In this document: piece after piece, positions 30,440 to 39,031 of the stretch | Layout: each line of letters begins with the position of its first letter | Position numbering within the stretch: the stretch's first letter is position 1 | Source of the DNA: Propioniciclava soli | GTDB taxonomy: Bacteria; Actinomycetota; Actinomycetes; Propionibacteriales; Propionibacteriaceae | NCBI RefSeq assembly: GCF_014858005.1 | Contig: NZ_JACYOT010000013.1 | Span: forward strand, 1-64,000 | DNA length: 64,000 nucleotides | Reading direction: 5' to 3' | The notes under the pieces: model-generated | What the model was told of the DNA's origin: nothing | The model's input: only the letters and a program-made list of their open reading frames with translations | Databases searched by the model: none | Program-made: the position numbers and the translations under genes

Positions 30440-31402
30440 GTGCCCCGCATCATCCACACCGGCCAGGCGCTGGTGGACGCCGTCGCCCGCGTCCCGGCCC
30501 TGCCCGCGCGCGGGCAGAACGTCATGGCGTCCAGCTGGGAGCTGGCGGCTGCCGGGTCGGTGAACATCCTCGTGGCCGCGGCCCGGTCGGGCGCCACCTG
30601 CGTGCAGGCCGGCGTCGTCGGCACCGGACGCAACGGCGACCTCGTCCGTGCGGCGCTGGCCGCCGAGGGCATCACCTGGTCGGCCGAGGCGATCCCGGAC
30701 GCCGACACCGGGCTCTGTCTCGTCCTCGTCGAGCCCGACGGCGAGCGGACGTTCGTCACCACGCTGGGCGCCGAGCGGCGCCTCAGCGTCGCCGCACTGG
30801 ACCGCAGCGCACCGCGTCCCGGGGACCTCGTCTGCGTGACCGGCTACAGCCTGGCCGTCGAGGCCACGCGCGCCCCGCTCGAGGCGTGGCTGGCGGATCT
30901 CCCCGCCGGGGTGGCGGTCGTGCTCGACCCGGGCGCCGTCTTCGCCGGCCTGTCGGACGCCACCCGCGCGGCCATGCTGGGCCGCACCACCGTGTGGACC
31001 TCCAACCTCGCCGAGGCCGAGGCGATCCTGGCCGGAACCGAAACCGAAACCGGAACCGGAACCGGGGCGCGGGGCATGGCGGCCACGGCGGCGGCCGTCA
31101 GCCGGCTGCTGGCACCGGGCGGCGTCGCGATCGTCCGGGATGGCCCGGCCGGCTGCGCAGTCCACGCCGGCGGCCAGACGACCCTCGTGCCGGGGTTTCC
31201 CCAGGAGGCCGTGGACACCAACGGTGCCGGCGACGCGCACACCGGCGTCCTGCTTGCCGAGCTCGCGCGCGGCACGGGCTGGGTGGTGGCCTGCCGCCGC
31301 GCCAACGTGGGTGGTGCGATCAAGGTGACCCGATCCGGGCCGGCGACCGCGCCCACCGGGGCCGAGATCGACGCGTTCTGGGCGGCCTGGCCGCGTCCCT
31401 GA
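30440..31402 (+). CDS. PfkB family carbohydrate or nucleoside kinase
   Basis: 320 aa ribokinase-fold kinase. The C-terminal anion-hole motif is DTNGAGDAHTG, in which Asn and His replace the usual Thr and Phe. The N-terminal substrate glycine motif appears as AAGSVNILVAAARSG. Near residue 200 a hexanucleotide repeat (31034-31063) encodes ET/GT pairs in a surface loop. Co-directional with an NCS1 permease and a cysteine hydrolase, which favours a nucleoside or related heterocycle as substrate; this is inference. Confidence 0.85.
   Translation: MPRIIHTGQALVDAVARVPALPARGQNVMASSWELAAAGSVNILVAAARSGATCVQAGVVGTGRNGDLVRAALAAEGITWSAEAIPDADTGLCLVLVEPDGERTFVTTLGAERRLSVAALDRSAPRPGDLVCVTGYSLAVEATRAPLEAWLADLPAGVAVVLDPGAVFAGLSDATRAAMLGRTTVWTSNLAEAEAILAGTETETGTGTGARGMAATAAAVSRLLAPGGVAIVRDGPAGCAVHAGGQTTLVPGFPQEAVDTNGAGDAHTGVLLAELARGTGWVVACRRANVGGAIKVTRSGPATAPTGAEIDAFWAAWPRP
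31034..31063 (+). repeat. five in-frame hexanucleotide repeats in the PfkB gene
   Basis: Units of GGAACC or GAAACC, five in tandem, encoding alternating Glu/Gly-Thr. Changes in unit number would alter a loop without shifting the frame. Confidence 0.85.
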
Positions 31403-31436
31403 CGGCATGGTCGGGGGCAGGTGGTTGAATGCCGCC

Positions 31437-32942
31437 ATGACGACTGATCCCGTCCGCACCGCGGCGGCCGATCCGGCACCCGCCCGCCTGATCGAGACCA
31501 ACGGCATCGACATCATCGCCGAGTCCGAGCGCACCGCCCGGCCCCGGGATCTCTTCTGGCCGTGGTTCGCGGCGAACGTCAGCGTGTTCGGCATGAGCTA
31601 CGCCGCCTTCGTGTACGGCTTCGGCGTCAGCTTCGCCCAGGCGGCGGTCGTCGCGGTCGTCGGCATCGTGATCAGCTTCGCGCTGTGTGGCGTCATCGCC
31701 ACGGCCGGCAAGCGGGGCTCGGTGCCCACCATGGTGCTGTCGCGGGCGGCGTTCGGCGTGCACGGGCAGAAGGTGCCGGGCATCGTGAGCTGGCTGCTGT
31801 CGATCGGGTGGGAGACGTTCCTCGCGATCATGGCGGTGCTGGCCACCTCGACGGTGTTCGAGATCCTCGGGTGGGGCGGTGGGGTCGGCGTCCAGATCGG
31901 CGCCACCATCGCCGTGGCCGCGCTCATCGTCGCGACGTCCGTGCTGGGGTACCACACCATCATGCGGCTCCAGTCCGTCCTCACCTGGCTGACCGGCGCG
32001 GTCACGATCGTCTACATCCTCGTCACGCTGGGCCACATCGACGCCGCGGCCGTGGGGGCCGTCCCCGCCGGCTCGGTGGGCAACGTCGTCGGCGCGCTCA
32101 CCATGGTCATGACCGGCTTCGGGCTGGGCTGGATCAACATCGCCGCCGACTGGTCGCGCTACCAGAAGCGCACGGCGTCCAATGGCGCCATCATCGCGTG
32201 GAACACGATCGGCGGCTCGGTCGCCCCCGTGGTGCTGGTGGTCTACGGCCTGCTGCTCGCCGGGTCGGACGCCGCCCTGTCCGACGCCATCGCGAGCGAC
32301 CCCGTCGGGGCGCTGGCCGCCCTGCTGCCGCCGTGGCTGCTCATCCCGTTCTGGTTGACCGCGCTGCTGGCGCTCGTCTCCGGGGCGGTGCTCGGCATCT
32401 ACTCCTCGGGGCTGACGCTGCTGAGCCTGGGCATCGCCATCCCGCGCCCGGCCGCGGCCGCGATCGACGGCGTCATCCTCACCGCGGGCACCATCTTCGT
32501 GGTGTTCGTGGCCGGTGACTTCCTCGGCCCGTTCCAGAGCTTCCTCATCACCCTGGGCGTGCCCATGGCCGCGTGGGCGGGCATTCTCATCGCCGACATC
32601 CTGCTCCGCCGCCGCGACTACGACGAGACCGCCCTGTTCGACCCGGCGGGCCGCTACGGCGCGTTCGACTGGGTGTCCATCGGCACCATGGTCGTCGCCA
32701 CGGTCATCGGCTGGGGGCTGGTCATCAACCAGTTCGCCGCGGACGCCGCCTGGAACAACTGGCAGGGCTACCTGCTTGAGCCGCTGGGCCTGGGCGCCCG
32801 CAGCGTGGTGGACGGCGTCGAGAGCTGGGACGGCACCTGGCCCTGGGCCAACCTCGGCGTCCTGTTCGCCCTGCTGTTCGGCTTCGTCGTGACCCTGCTG
32901 GCCCGGCGCGGCACGGTTCGATGGCAGGAGGGCCGGGCGTGA
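31437..32942 (+). CDS. NCS1 family purine/cytosine-type permease
   Basis: 501 aa with about twelve transmembrane helices. The N-terminal WFAANVSVFGMSYAAFVYGFGVSF block and GWINIAADWSRYQKR, where transported bases are bound in the family, are present. ATG 31437 is preferred to an earlier GTG since TTGAAT 6 nt upstream looks like a -10. The downstream hydrolase starts within its stop codon (GTGA). Substrate likely a nucleobase, allantoin or similar, not resolved by reading. Confidence 0.9.
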   Translation: MTTDPVRTAAADPAPARLIETNGIDIIAESERTARPRDLFWPWFAANVSVFGMSYAAFVYGFGVSFAQAAVVAVVGIVISFALCGVIATAGKRGSVPTMVLSRAAFGVHGQKVPGIVSWLLSIGWETFLAIMAVLATSTVFEILGWGGGVGVQIGATIAVAALIVATSVLGYHTIMRLQSVLTWLTGAVTIVYILVTLGHIDAAAVGAVPAGSVGNVVGALTMVMTGFGLGWINIAADWSRYQKRTASNGAIIAWNTIGGSVAPVVLVVYGLLLAGSDAALSDAIASDPVGALAALLPPWLLIPFWLTALLALVSGAVLGIYSSGLTLLSLGIAIPRPAAAAIDGVILTAGTIFVVFVAGDFLGPFQSFLITLGVPMAAWAGILIADILLRRRDYDETALFDPAGRYGAFDWVSIGTMVVATVIGWGLVINQFAADAAWNNWQGYLLEPLGLGARSVVDGVESWDGTWPWANLGVLFALLFGFVVTLLARRGTVRWQEGRA

Positions 32943-33490
32943 CGCGTCCGTGGTTGGTCGTCATCGACCCGCAGCGGATCTTCGCCGACCCCGCCAGCGA
33001 CTGGGGCTCCCCGATGTGGCCGGACGCCGCAGCCGTGATCGTCGACCTGCTGCCGCGCTACGCGGGGCGGACCGTCGTGACGCGCTGGGTGCCGCCGCGG
33101 CGGCGTCCGGGCTCGTGGGAGGCCTACATGGCAGCCTGGCCGTTCGCCGGCCGGCCGCCGACCGACCCGGCCTTCGCGCTCGTGGACGCCCTGGTTGGCG
33201 TCGACGCCGTCGTCGTCGACGCCCCGACGTTCGGCAAGTGGGACGCCCTGCGCCCGGTGGTGGGGGAGACCCCCGAGCTCGTGCTCACCGGCGTGGCGAC
33301 CGACTGCTGCGTGATCTCGACCGCGCTGCCCGCGGCCGACGCTGGCGCCACGCTGACGGTGCTCACCGACGCCTGCGCGGGCTCGACCCCGGAGAACCAC
33401 GCCGCGGCGCTGCAGGTCCTGGGGCTCTACCCACCCCAGATCACCGTGTGCACCTCGGCCGAGCTGCCGCCGGCCGTCCCGCCGGAATGA
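32939..33490 (+). CDS. isochorismatase-fold cysteine hydrolase
   Basis: 183 aa. The family triad is visible as Asp10 (LVVIDPQ), Lys100 (TFGKWDAL) and Cys124 (TGVATDCCVISTAL). Relatives hydrolyse nicotinamide, carbamates, ureidoacrylate or biuret. GTG 32939 has GGAGGG at the right distance and overlaps the permease stop; an ATG at 32921 is less likely. The permease-hydrolase coupling suggests it acts on the imported compound or its breakdown product. Confidence 0.88.
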   Translation: MTRPWLVVIDPQRIFADPASDWGSPMWPDAAAVIVDLLPRYAGRTVVTRWVPPRRRPGSWEAYMAAWPFAGRPPTDPAFALVDALVGVDAVVVDAPTFGKWDALRPVVGETPELVLTGVATDCCVISTALPAADAGATLTVLTDACAGSTPENHAAALQVLGLYPPQITVCTSAELPPAVPPE

Positions 33491-33518
33491 ACGCCGCCGG
33501 GCGCGGCGTTGAGGACGC

Positions 33519-34199
33519 ATGGCGAACATCGTGATCATCGGAGGACACGGCAAGGTCGCGCTGCTGGCGGCCCCGCTGCTGGCTGAGGCCGGGCATGAGG
33601 TGACCTCGGTCATCCGCAAGCAGGAGCAGGCGCAGGAGGTCGCCGCCACGGGTGCGACCCCGCTGGTGGAAGACATCGAGACGCTGGACGCCGACGGCTT
33701 CGCCCGCGTGCTGCGCGGTGCGGACGTCGTCGTGTGGTCGGCCGGCGCCGGCGGCGGCAGTCCCGAGCGCACGAAGGCGGTGGACGCCGACGCGGCGATC
33801 CGCTCGATCGACGCCGCGGTGGCGGTGGGCGTCCCGCAGTACGTGATGGTGTCGTACTACGGCGCGCGCCCCGACCACGGAGTGCCCGAGGGCGAGGGCT
33901 TCTTCGCCTACGCCGAGGCCAAGGCCACCGCGGACGAGCACCTGCGCGGCACGGAGCTGGGCTGGACGATCCTCGGCCCGAGCACGCTGTCCAGCGACGA
34001 GCCGACCGGCCGCATCGACGCCGTCGCCGGCCCGGGACCGCAGGGCGACTCGTCGGAGCCCGGTCCGGCGTCGCGCGGCAACGTCGCGCGGGTGATCGCG
34101 GCGGTCGTCGCGGCGGGTGGCCCGGCGCGCACGACGATCGCGTTCACCGATGGCGCCACGCCCATCGACGAGGCGGTGGCGGCCGCGACGGCAGGTTGA
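33519..34199 (+). CDS. NAD(P)-binding Rossmann protein (atypical SDR)
   Basis: 226 aa with the atypical-SDR nucleotide motif IIGGHGKVALLAAPLL at the N-terminus, VWSAGAGGG, and YVMVSYYGARPDH plus YAEAKATAD further on, as in the SDR_a5/NmrA-like group. No substrate can be assigned. It is 28 nt after the hydrolase gene and ends before a strong hairpin, so it may be the last gene of the PfkB-permease-hydrolase transcript. Confidence 0.85.
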   Translation: MANIVIIGGHGKVALLAAPLLAEAGHEVTSVIRKQEQAQEVAATGATPLVEDIETLDADGFARVLRGADVVVWSAGAGGGSPERTKAVDADAAIRSIDAAVAVGVPQYVMVSYYGARPDHGVPEGEGFFAYAEAKATADEHLRGTELGWTILGPSTLSSDEPTGRIDAVAGPGPQGDSSEPGPASRGNVARVIAAVVAAGGPARTTIAFTDGATPIDEAVAAATAG

Positions 34200-34220
34200 G
34201 CCGGCGCGACACGTGATTCC

Positions 34221-34252
34221 CGATCCCCGGCGGCGGCGCCCGCCGGGGATCG
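34221..34252 (+). terminator. 13-bp GC-rich hairpin after the SDR gene
   Basis: CGATCCCCGGCGG pairs perfectly with CCGCCGGGGATCG across a 6-nt loop, 21 nt after the stop codon. No T-run, so a U-less terminator is likely; it also lies just upstream of the bgl promoter and could act there. Confidence 0.55.
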
Positions 34253-34260
34253 TGGTGTGC

Positions 34261-34266
34261 TAGCTT
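34261..34266 (+). promoter_or_regulatory. -10 box of the bglFG transcript
   Basis: TAGCTT, about 25 nt before the antiterminator stem, giving a short leader of roughly 125 nt. Confidence 0.4.
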
Positions 34267-34290
34267 TCTGCACGAGCAACCAGCTCACTC

Positions 34291-34317
34291 GGATTGTTAC
34301 CCGTCTGGGGCAAGACC
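34291..34317 (+). promoter_or_regulatory. RAT sequence (BglG-family ribonucleic antiterminator)
   Basis: GGATTGTTACCCG then GGGGCAAGACC closely follow the known RAT consensus of bgl, sac and lic leaders. Its last bases are the first arm of the terminator stem, so the two RNA folds exclude each other. The BglG-type protein encoded at 36597 should stabilise this fold and let transcription continue into bglF. Confidence 0.92.
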
Positions 34318-34358
34318 TGAGACGCCCTGTTGGTGGGGCGCTTTCTCAGGTCTTTTTT
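34312..34358 (+). terminator. attenuator terminator of the bgl leader
   Basis: AAGACCTGAGA pairs with TCTCAGGTCTT, an inner CGCCC/GGGCG extends the stem, and six Ts follow. It overlaps the RAT by six bases. Confidence 0.93.
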
Positions 34359-34398
34359 GTTGCCTGATGGGTGCTGTTCAAGACAAGGAAGTGCACAG

Positions 34399-36567
34399 GT
34401 GTCCCCAACTCAGACCAGCGCGGCTGAGCAGATCGTCGAGGCCGTCGGCGGCCCCGGCAACATCGCCAGCCTCACCCATTGCGCGACGCGGCTCCGCTTC
34501 GAACTCAACGACGCCTCCGTCGTGGACGCGAACGTCGTCGACGCGATCCCCGGCGTCATGGGCTCGGTGCCCCAGGCCGGCAACCGCTACCAGATCATCA
34601 TCGGTGGTGCGGTGCAGACCTACTACGAGAACATCCAGGCGCTGCCCGTCATGTCGGGCGCGGGCAAGAAGGCGGCCCCGACCGGGGACCTGACCGACGC
34701 CGAGGTGAAGGCGCAGGCGCGCGCGGCGCGCGGCAAGTACGCGTGGGTGGACAACTTCTTCGAGTTCCTCTCCGATTCCTTCCGCCCCATCCTGGGCGCC
34801 CTGCTCGGCGCGTCGCTCATCATCACGTTCATGTCGCTGATGGCGACGACCGGCGTCATCGGCAACTGGTCCGACCCGACGGTCGACCTGGGGCCGTCGT
34901 GGAACTTCGTCAACCTCATGTGGCAGGGCGTGTTCGTGTTCCTGCCGCTGATGGTGGCCTACAACGCGAGCAAGAAGGTGGGGGCCGACCCGTGGGTCGG
35001 CTTCGCCATCATGGCCGTGCTGATGCTGCCCGGCTTCAACAACCTCGCCGAGAGCGCGCGGGACATGACGATCGCGGGGCAGGACGTCCAGGTCGTCGAC
35101 ATCTTCGGCATCCCGCTGGCGCTGCGTGACTACGGCTCCCAGGTGTTCCCGCCGCTGCTGATGGCCGGCGTCCTCGGCCCGCTCACGAAGTTCCTGAAGC
35201 GGATCATCCCCGAGCAGGTCCAGCTCGTGTTCGTGCCGTTCATCTCGATGGTCATCATGATCCCCCTCACCGCGTTCCTGATCGGCCCGATCGGCATCTA
35301 CGCCGGCGCGGCGCTCGCCGGGGCCCTGCAGGCCATCAACGCCTTCAACCCGTTCATCTTCGCCATCGTGATCCCGCTCGCCTACCCCTTCATGGTGCCG
35401 CTCGGCCTGCACTGGCCGATCAACGCGATCATGCTGCTCAACATCCAGAACCTGGGCTACGACTTCATCCAAGGCCCGATGGGTGCCTGGAACTTCGCGT
35501 GCTTCGGCGCGACGGCCGGCGTCCTGTTCATCGCCATGCGCGACAAGGAGATCCAGATGCGCCAGACCGCCACGGGCGCCCTGGCGGCCGGCCTGCTGGG
35601 CGGCATCTCGGAGCCGTCGCTCTACGGCATCCACCTGCGGTACAAGCGCATCTACCCGCGCATGTTGGTTGGCTGTCTGCTGGGTGGCCTCGTCGTGGGC
35701 ATCGGTGGTGGCCTGCGCGCCAGCGCCTTCGCGTTCACGTCGCTGCTCACCATTCCGGTGTTCACCCCGATGGTCGTCTACATCATCGCCATCGCCGTCG
35801 CGTTCTTCACCGCGATGATCCTGGTGATCATCTCCGACTACCGCACGCCCGAGCAGCGCGAGGAGTCCCGTCTCGCCCGTGAGCAGCTCGAGCAGGGTGC
35901 GCCGCTGGCCGCCGACCGTCCGGCCACCCCGGGCGCCGTCACCGACGGCACCGGTGGCTCCGCGGTCGCCGGTGGGGCCATCCCCGTCGCGTCCGCCGCC
36001 ACGGCGACCGCGGTCATGGACGCCCCCGCGGCCGACGGCTCGGCCGGCGCCACGGCGGCATCGTCCGCCCCGGCCACGTTCGCGGCCGACGACACCTCGG
36101 CCCCGGCCGAGCCGACCGATCGCATCGCCGCGCCGATGGCCGGGCGGGTCGTGTCGCTGGACGACGTGGAGGACAAGGTGTTCTCGTCCCGCGCCCTGGG
36201 CGAGGGGGTGGGCATTGAGCCCACCTCCGGCCACGTGGTGGCCCCGATCAGCGGCAAGGTCATCACCGTGCCGAAGTCGGGCCACGCGTTCGGCATCAAG
36301 AGCGATGACGGCGTCGAGGTGCTGGTGCACGTCGGCATCGACACGGTGCAGATGAACGGCGAGGGCTTCGACGTCCACGTGGCGAAGGGTGACCGGGTGC
36401 ACGTCGGCGACACGCTGGTCGACGTCGACCTGGACGCCGTCCGTGCGGCCGGCTACCCGACGACCACGATCGTCGCCGTCACCAACACCAAGAAGCTCGG
36501 CGCGGTGACGCCGCTGGTGGGCAAGGAGGTCGGTGCGGGCGACCCCGTGATCGACATCACCCACTGA
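34399..36567 (+). CDS. bglF: PTS beta-glucoside transporter EIIBCA
   Basis: 722 aa. EIIB (1-85) with phospho-Cys28 in LTHCATRLRFEL; EIIC (about 105-480) with multiple helices and GISEPSLYGIHLRYK; an Ala/Thr-rich linker (490-590); EIIA (590-722) with His629 in SGHAFGIK and the phosphorylated His644 in VLVHVGIDTV. GTG 34399 follows AAGGAAG with 7-nt spacing; an upstream in-frame GTG would start inside the terminator. It imports and phosphorylates a beta-glucoside or related sugar. Expression is controlled by the leader RAT. No phospho-beta-glucosidase gene follows. Confidence 0.95.
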   Translation: MSPTQTSAAEQIVEAVGGPGNIASLTHCATRLRFELNDASVVDANVVDAIPGVMGSVPQAGNRYQIIIGGAVQTYYENIQALPVMSGAGKKAAPTGDLTDAEVKAQARAARGKYAWVDNFFEFLSDSFRPILGALLGASLIITFMSLMATTGVIGNWSDPTVDLGPSWNFVNLMWQGVFVFLPLMVAYNASKKVGADPWVGFAIMAVLMLPGFNNLAESARDMTIAGQDVQVVDIFGIPLALRDYGSQVFPPLLMAGVLGPLTKFLKRIIPEQVQLVFVPFISMVIMIPLTAFLIGPIGIYAGAALAGALQAINAFNPFIFAIVIPLAYPFMVPLGLHWPINAIMLLNIQNLGYDFIQGPMGAWNFACFGATAGVLFIAMRDKEIQMRQTATGALAAGLLGGISEPSLYGIHLRYKRIYPRMLVGCLLGGLVVGIGGGLRASAFAFTSLLTIPVFTPMVVYIIAIAVAFFTAMILVIISDYRTPEQREESRLAREQLEQGAPLAADRPATPGAVTDGTGGSAVAGGAIPVASAATATAVMDAPAADGSAGATAASSAPATFAADDTSAPAEPTDRIAAPMAGRVVSLDDVEDKVFSSRALGEGVGIEPTSGHVVAPISGKVITVPKSGHAFGIKSDDGVEVLVHVGIDTVQMNGEGFDVHVAKGDRVHVGDTLVDVDLDAVRAAGYPTTTIVAVTNTKKLGAVTPLVGKEVGAGDPVIDITH

Positions 36568-36596
36568 CCGAGCCGGCCTCGCCTCCCGAACCCGCC

Positions 36597-37442
36597 ATGG
36601 AGATCCTGCGCGTCTTCAACAACAACGTCGTCCTGGCACGGGGCGACGCGGGGGACGAGGTCATCCTCACCGGCCGCGGCCTGGGGTTCCAGGCCCGGCC
36701 GGGCCAACCGGTGGACACAGCCAAGGTGGTCCGGGTCTTCCGTCCTGACGATGGACGCGACCCGGACCACCTCGGCGAACTGCTCGCCGGCATCGCGCCC
36801 GAATACGTCCAGCTCGTGGTGGCGGCGCTGACCGACGCGGGGCTGGAGGGGCGGGCGGCGCAGAGCCCCACCCTCGTCATCGCGCTGGCCGACCACGTCA
36901 GTTTCGCCGTCCGGCGCCAGCGGCTGGGACTGGCGATCGACTACCCCCTGGTCGGCGAGGTGACCCACCTGTACGCCCAGGAGTACCGCGAGGCGTCCGC
37001 CCTGCTCGCCGCGGTGAACGCCCGGATGGACGAGCCGTTGCCCGACGGCGAGGCGGTGGCCCTGACGCTCCACCTCGTCAACGCGGGCTTCACCACGGGC
37101 GACCTCAGCCACACCTACACGATGACCGGCGTGATCCAGCAGATGGTCGCCGTCATCGAGCAGACCTACGGCTTCACCCTCGACCCGGGATCGGTGGGGC
37201 TCGGCCGCTTCATCACCCACGTGCGCTACCTCTTCGTGCGCATCCACCAGCACCAGCAGCTCGACGAGGGCCACTCCACGATCGGGCAGGCGATCCGCGA
37301 CGTCCATCCCGAGGCGTTGCGGTGCGCCGAGCGGCTGGCGGCGGTCATGGAGCTGCGGCTGGGGGCGGCCCTCACCGAGGACGAGATCTCCTATCTGACG
37401 CTCCACGTGGCGCGCGTGGCGAGCGAGCAGCGGGTGCCCTGA
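36597..37442 (+). CDS. bglG: BglG/LicT family transcriptional antiterminator
   Basis: 281 aa. The N-terminal CAT RNA-binding domain (1-56) reads MEILRVFNNNVVLARG; two PRD domains follow with histidines at LADHVSF, LTLHLVNAG, FITHVRYLF and LTLHVARV, the sites of PTS phosphorylation. It should bind the RAT at 34291. It sits 29 nt after bglF and lacks a clear ribosome site. Convergent with rlmA. Confidence 0.94.
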   Translation: MEILRVFNNNVVLARGDAGDEVILTGRGLGFQARPGQPVDTAKVVRVFRPDDGRDPDHLGELLAGIAPEYVQLVVAALTDAGLEGRAAQSPTLVIALADHVSFAVRRQRLGLAIDYPLVGEVTHLYAQEYREASALLAAVNARMDEPLPDGEAVALTLHLVNAGFTTGDLSHTYTMTGVIQQMVAVIEQTYGFTLDPGSVGLGRFITHVRYLFVRIHQHQQLDEGHSTIGQAIRDVHPEALRCAERLAAVMELRLGAALTEDEISYLTLHVARVASEQRVP

Positions 37443-37458
37443 GCGGGGTTCACCCCGC
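37443..37458. terminator. hairpin between bglG and rlmA
   Basis: GCGGGG-TTCA-CCCCGC directly follows the bglG stop; the rlmA stop codon (TCA on the plus strand) lies in the loop. No T-run. Stem is short, so confidence is moderate. Confidence 0.45.
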
Positions 37459-38250
37459 GCGCCGGAACAGCCAGACGCTGACGGCGACCTCGGTGTCGAG
37501 GGCGTCCACCGTTGTCGGCGCCCCGTGGAAGGCGTTGGGGCCCATGCCGATCAGGTCGGCCACCAGCGCGGGCGAGGCGGCCAATGGCGCGCGGACGCGC
37601 TCGCGAGCGACGGGGGTGAACCGGGCCGACGCGGCGCGCAGCAGTCGGTCGTCCTTGTCGGGCTCGATGCCGAGCAGGCCGTAACGCTCGCGGACCGAGG
37701 CCAGGTGCTCGGGATCGGGCGTCACCACGACGAGCAGCCCGCCGTCGCCGAGGACGCGGGCGAACTCGGCCATGTTGCGGGGCGCGAACACGCACAGCAC
37801 GGCGTCGAAGCGGCGCGACAGCAGCGGCAGGGTGCCCCACGTGTCGGCCACCACGGACGCCAGCCGCCCATGGGCCCTCGCGGCACGCCGGGCCGCCGGC
37901 ACCGACACGTCGAGATTGACGCCACGGGCGTCGGGGGCCGCGTCCAGCAGCCGGGCCAGGTGGTGGCCGGTGCCGCCCCCGGCGTCCAGCACGACCCGGC
38001 TGCCGCGCAGGCGCCGGGCCAGGGCGGCGTCCACCGCGTCGAACGCACCGGAGTCGAGCACGCGGGCACGGGCGTCCACCATCGGGGCGGTGTCGGCGTT
38101 GGCCGGGGGAGCGGCGCCGGCGAGATTGACGTAGCGCTGCCTGGCGACGTCGAAGCTGTGACCGGCCGGGCACCGCACCGGCCGCGCCGCCACGTCGAGC
38201 GGTGCGGCGCACACCGGGCAGGCGAGCAGCCCGCGGGCGGCGTCCACCAC
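37450..38250 (-). CDS. rlmA: 23S rRNA (guanine-N1) methyltransferase, RlmA family
   Basis: 266 aa. An N-terminal zinc finger (Cys11, Cys14, Cys27, His31) is followed by an SAM-binding fold with VVLDAGGGTGHHLARLL near residue 90 and VFAPRNMAEFARVL. The terminal DLIGMGPNAFHGAP is the family signature. Enzymes of this type methylate G745 or G748 in 23S rRNA; the Gram-positive members (RlmAII, TlrB) modify G748 and can affect tylosin sensitivity. GTG start, one base after the SURF1 stop. Confidence 0.9.
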   Translation of the reverse strand: MVDAARGLLACPVCAAPLDVAARPVRCPAGHSFDVARQRYVNLAGAAPPANADTAPMVDARARVLDSGAFDAVDAALARRLRGSRVVLDAGGGTGHHLARLLDAAPDARGVNLDVSVPAARRAARAHGRLASVVADTWGTLPLLSRRFDAVLCVFAPRNMAEFARVLGDGGLLVVVTPDPEHLASVRERYGLLGIEPDKDDRLLRAASARFTPVARERVRAPLAASPALVADLIGMGPNAFHGAPTTVDALDTEVAVSVWLFRRAG

Positions 38251-38251
38251 G

Positions 38252-39031
38252 TCAGGCGTGCCCGGCGGCGTCGCCTGCGGTGTCGCCCGCGGCGCGGGCC
38301 TTCACCCGGGCGCGGTCGCGCAGGTCGTTGCGGATCAGCACCACCAGGCCGATGCCCGCGATGGCGGTGAACGCGAACCATTGCAGGGCGTACGACAGGT
38401 GCGGACCCTCGTCCTGCGGGGGTGGCTCGACGACCAGGAACGGGCCGTCCTGCGGCGGATCGGAGCTGATGAGGCCGATGTAGCCGCTCACGACGTCGCG
38501 GCCGAGCCAGCTCCCGATGGCGGCCGCGTTGATGAGCCGAACCGTGTCGTTGGTGTCGGGCGACGGGGTCAGGGCGTTCTCGGGGCCCTGCTCGTCGCGC
38601 CGCACGTAGCCCACCACGGTGACCTCACCGGCCGGCGGGGCGGGCAGGGCGCTCGGGAAGTCCTGGTTGCGGGGGCGTTCGACGAAACCGCGGTCGATGA
38701 GCACGGTGGTGCCGTCGGCGGTGGTGAGCGGGGTCACCAGCTCCCACCCGGTCATCCCGCCCTCGGAGCGGTAGCGCACCTGCACCTGGCGCTCCGCGTC
38801 ATAGGTGCCCGTGACACTGACGCGCTGCCACTGGTCGTGCTCCTCGATCTCCCCGGTGAACACCTGCTCGAAGGCGACGACGGGCGCGCTCTCGTGCTCG
38901 AGCACGGTCTCGTTGCGGTCCCGGCGCTGGTCGAGCCGGTCGAGCTGCCAGCGGCCGAGGTTCACGAACGTCACGGCGAGCGCCACGACGAAGACGGTGA
39001 GCAGCAGCCACCGCAGCCAGGGTCCTTTCAT
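38252..39031 (-). CDS. SURF1 family cytochrome oxidase assembly protein
   Basis: 259 aa with transmembrane helices at both ends (about residues 8-25 and 212-232) and an extracytoplasmic domain between, the SURF1 layout. Motifs NLGRWQLDRLDQR, VLIDRGFV and the C-terminal HLSYALQWFAFTAIA are clear. It assists haem a insertion into aa3-type oxidase, implying an aerobic chain. ATG 39031 shares a base with the DUF3099 stop. Confidence 0.93.
   Translation of the reverse strand: MKGPWLRWLLLTVFVVALAVTFVNLGRWQLDRLDQRRDRNETVLEHESAPVVAFEQVFTGEIEEHDQWQRVSVTGTYDAERQVQVRYRSEGGMTGWELVTPLTTADGTTVLIDRGFVERPRNQDFPSALPAPPAGEVTVVGYVRRDEQGPENALTPSPDTNDTVRLINAAAIGSWLGRDVVSGYIGLISSDPPQDGPFLVVEPPPQDEGPHLSYALQWFAFTAIAGIGLVVLIRNDLRDRARVKARAAGDTAGDAAGHA

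Noticed and set aside
36568-36596. Second RAT or terminator between bglF and bglG
   Set aside because: The 29-nt gap holds no RAT-like sequence or stem.
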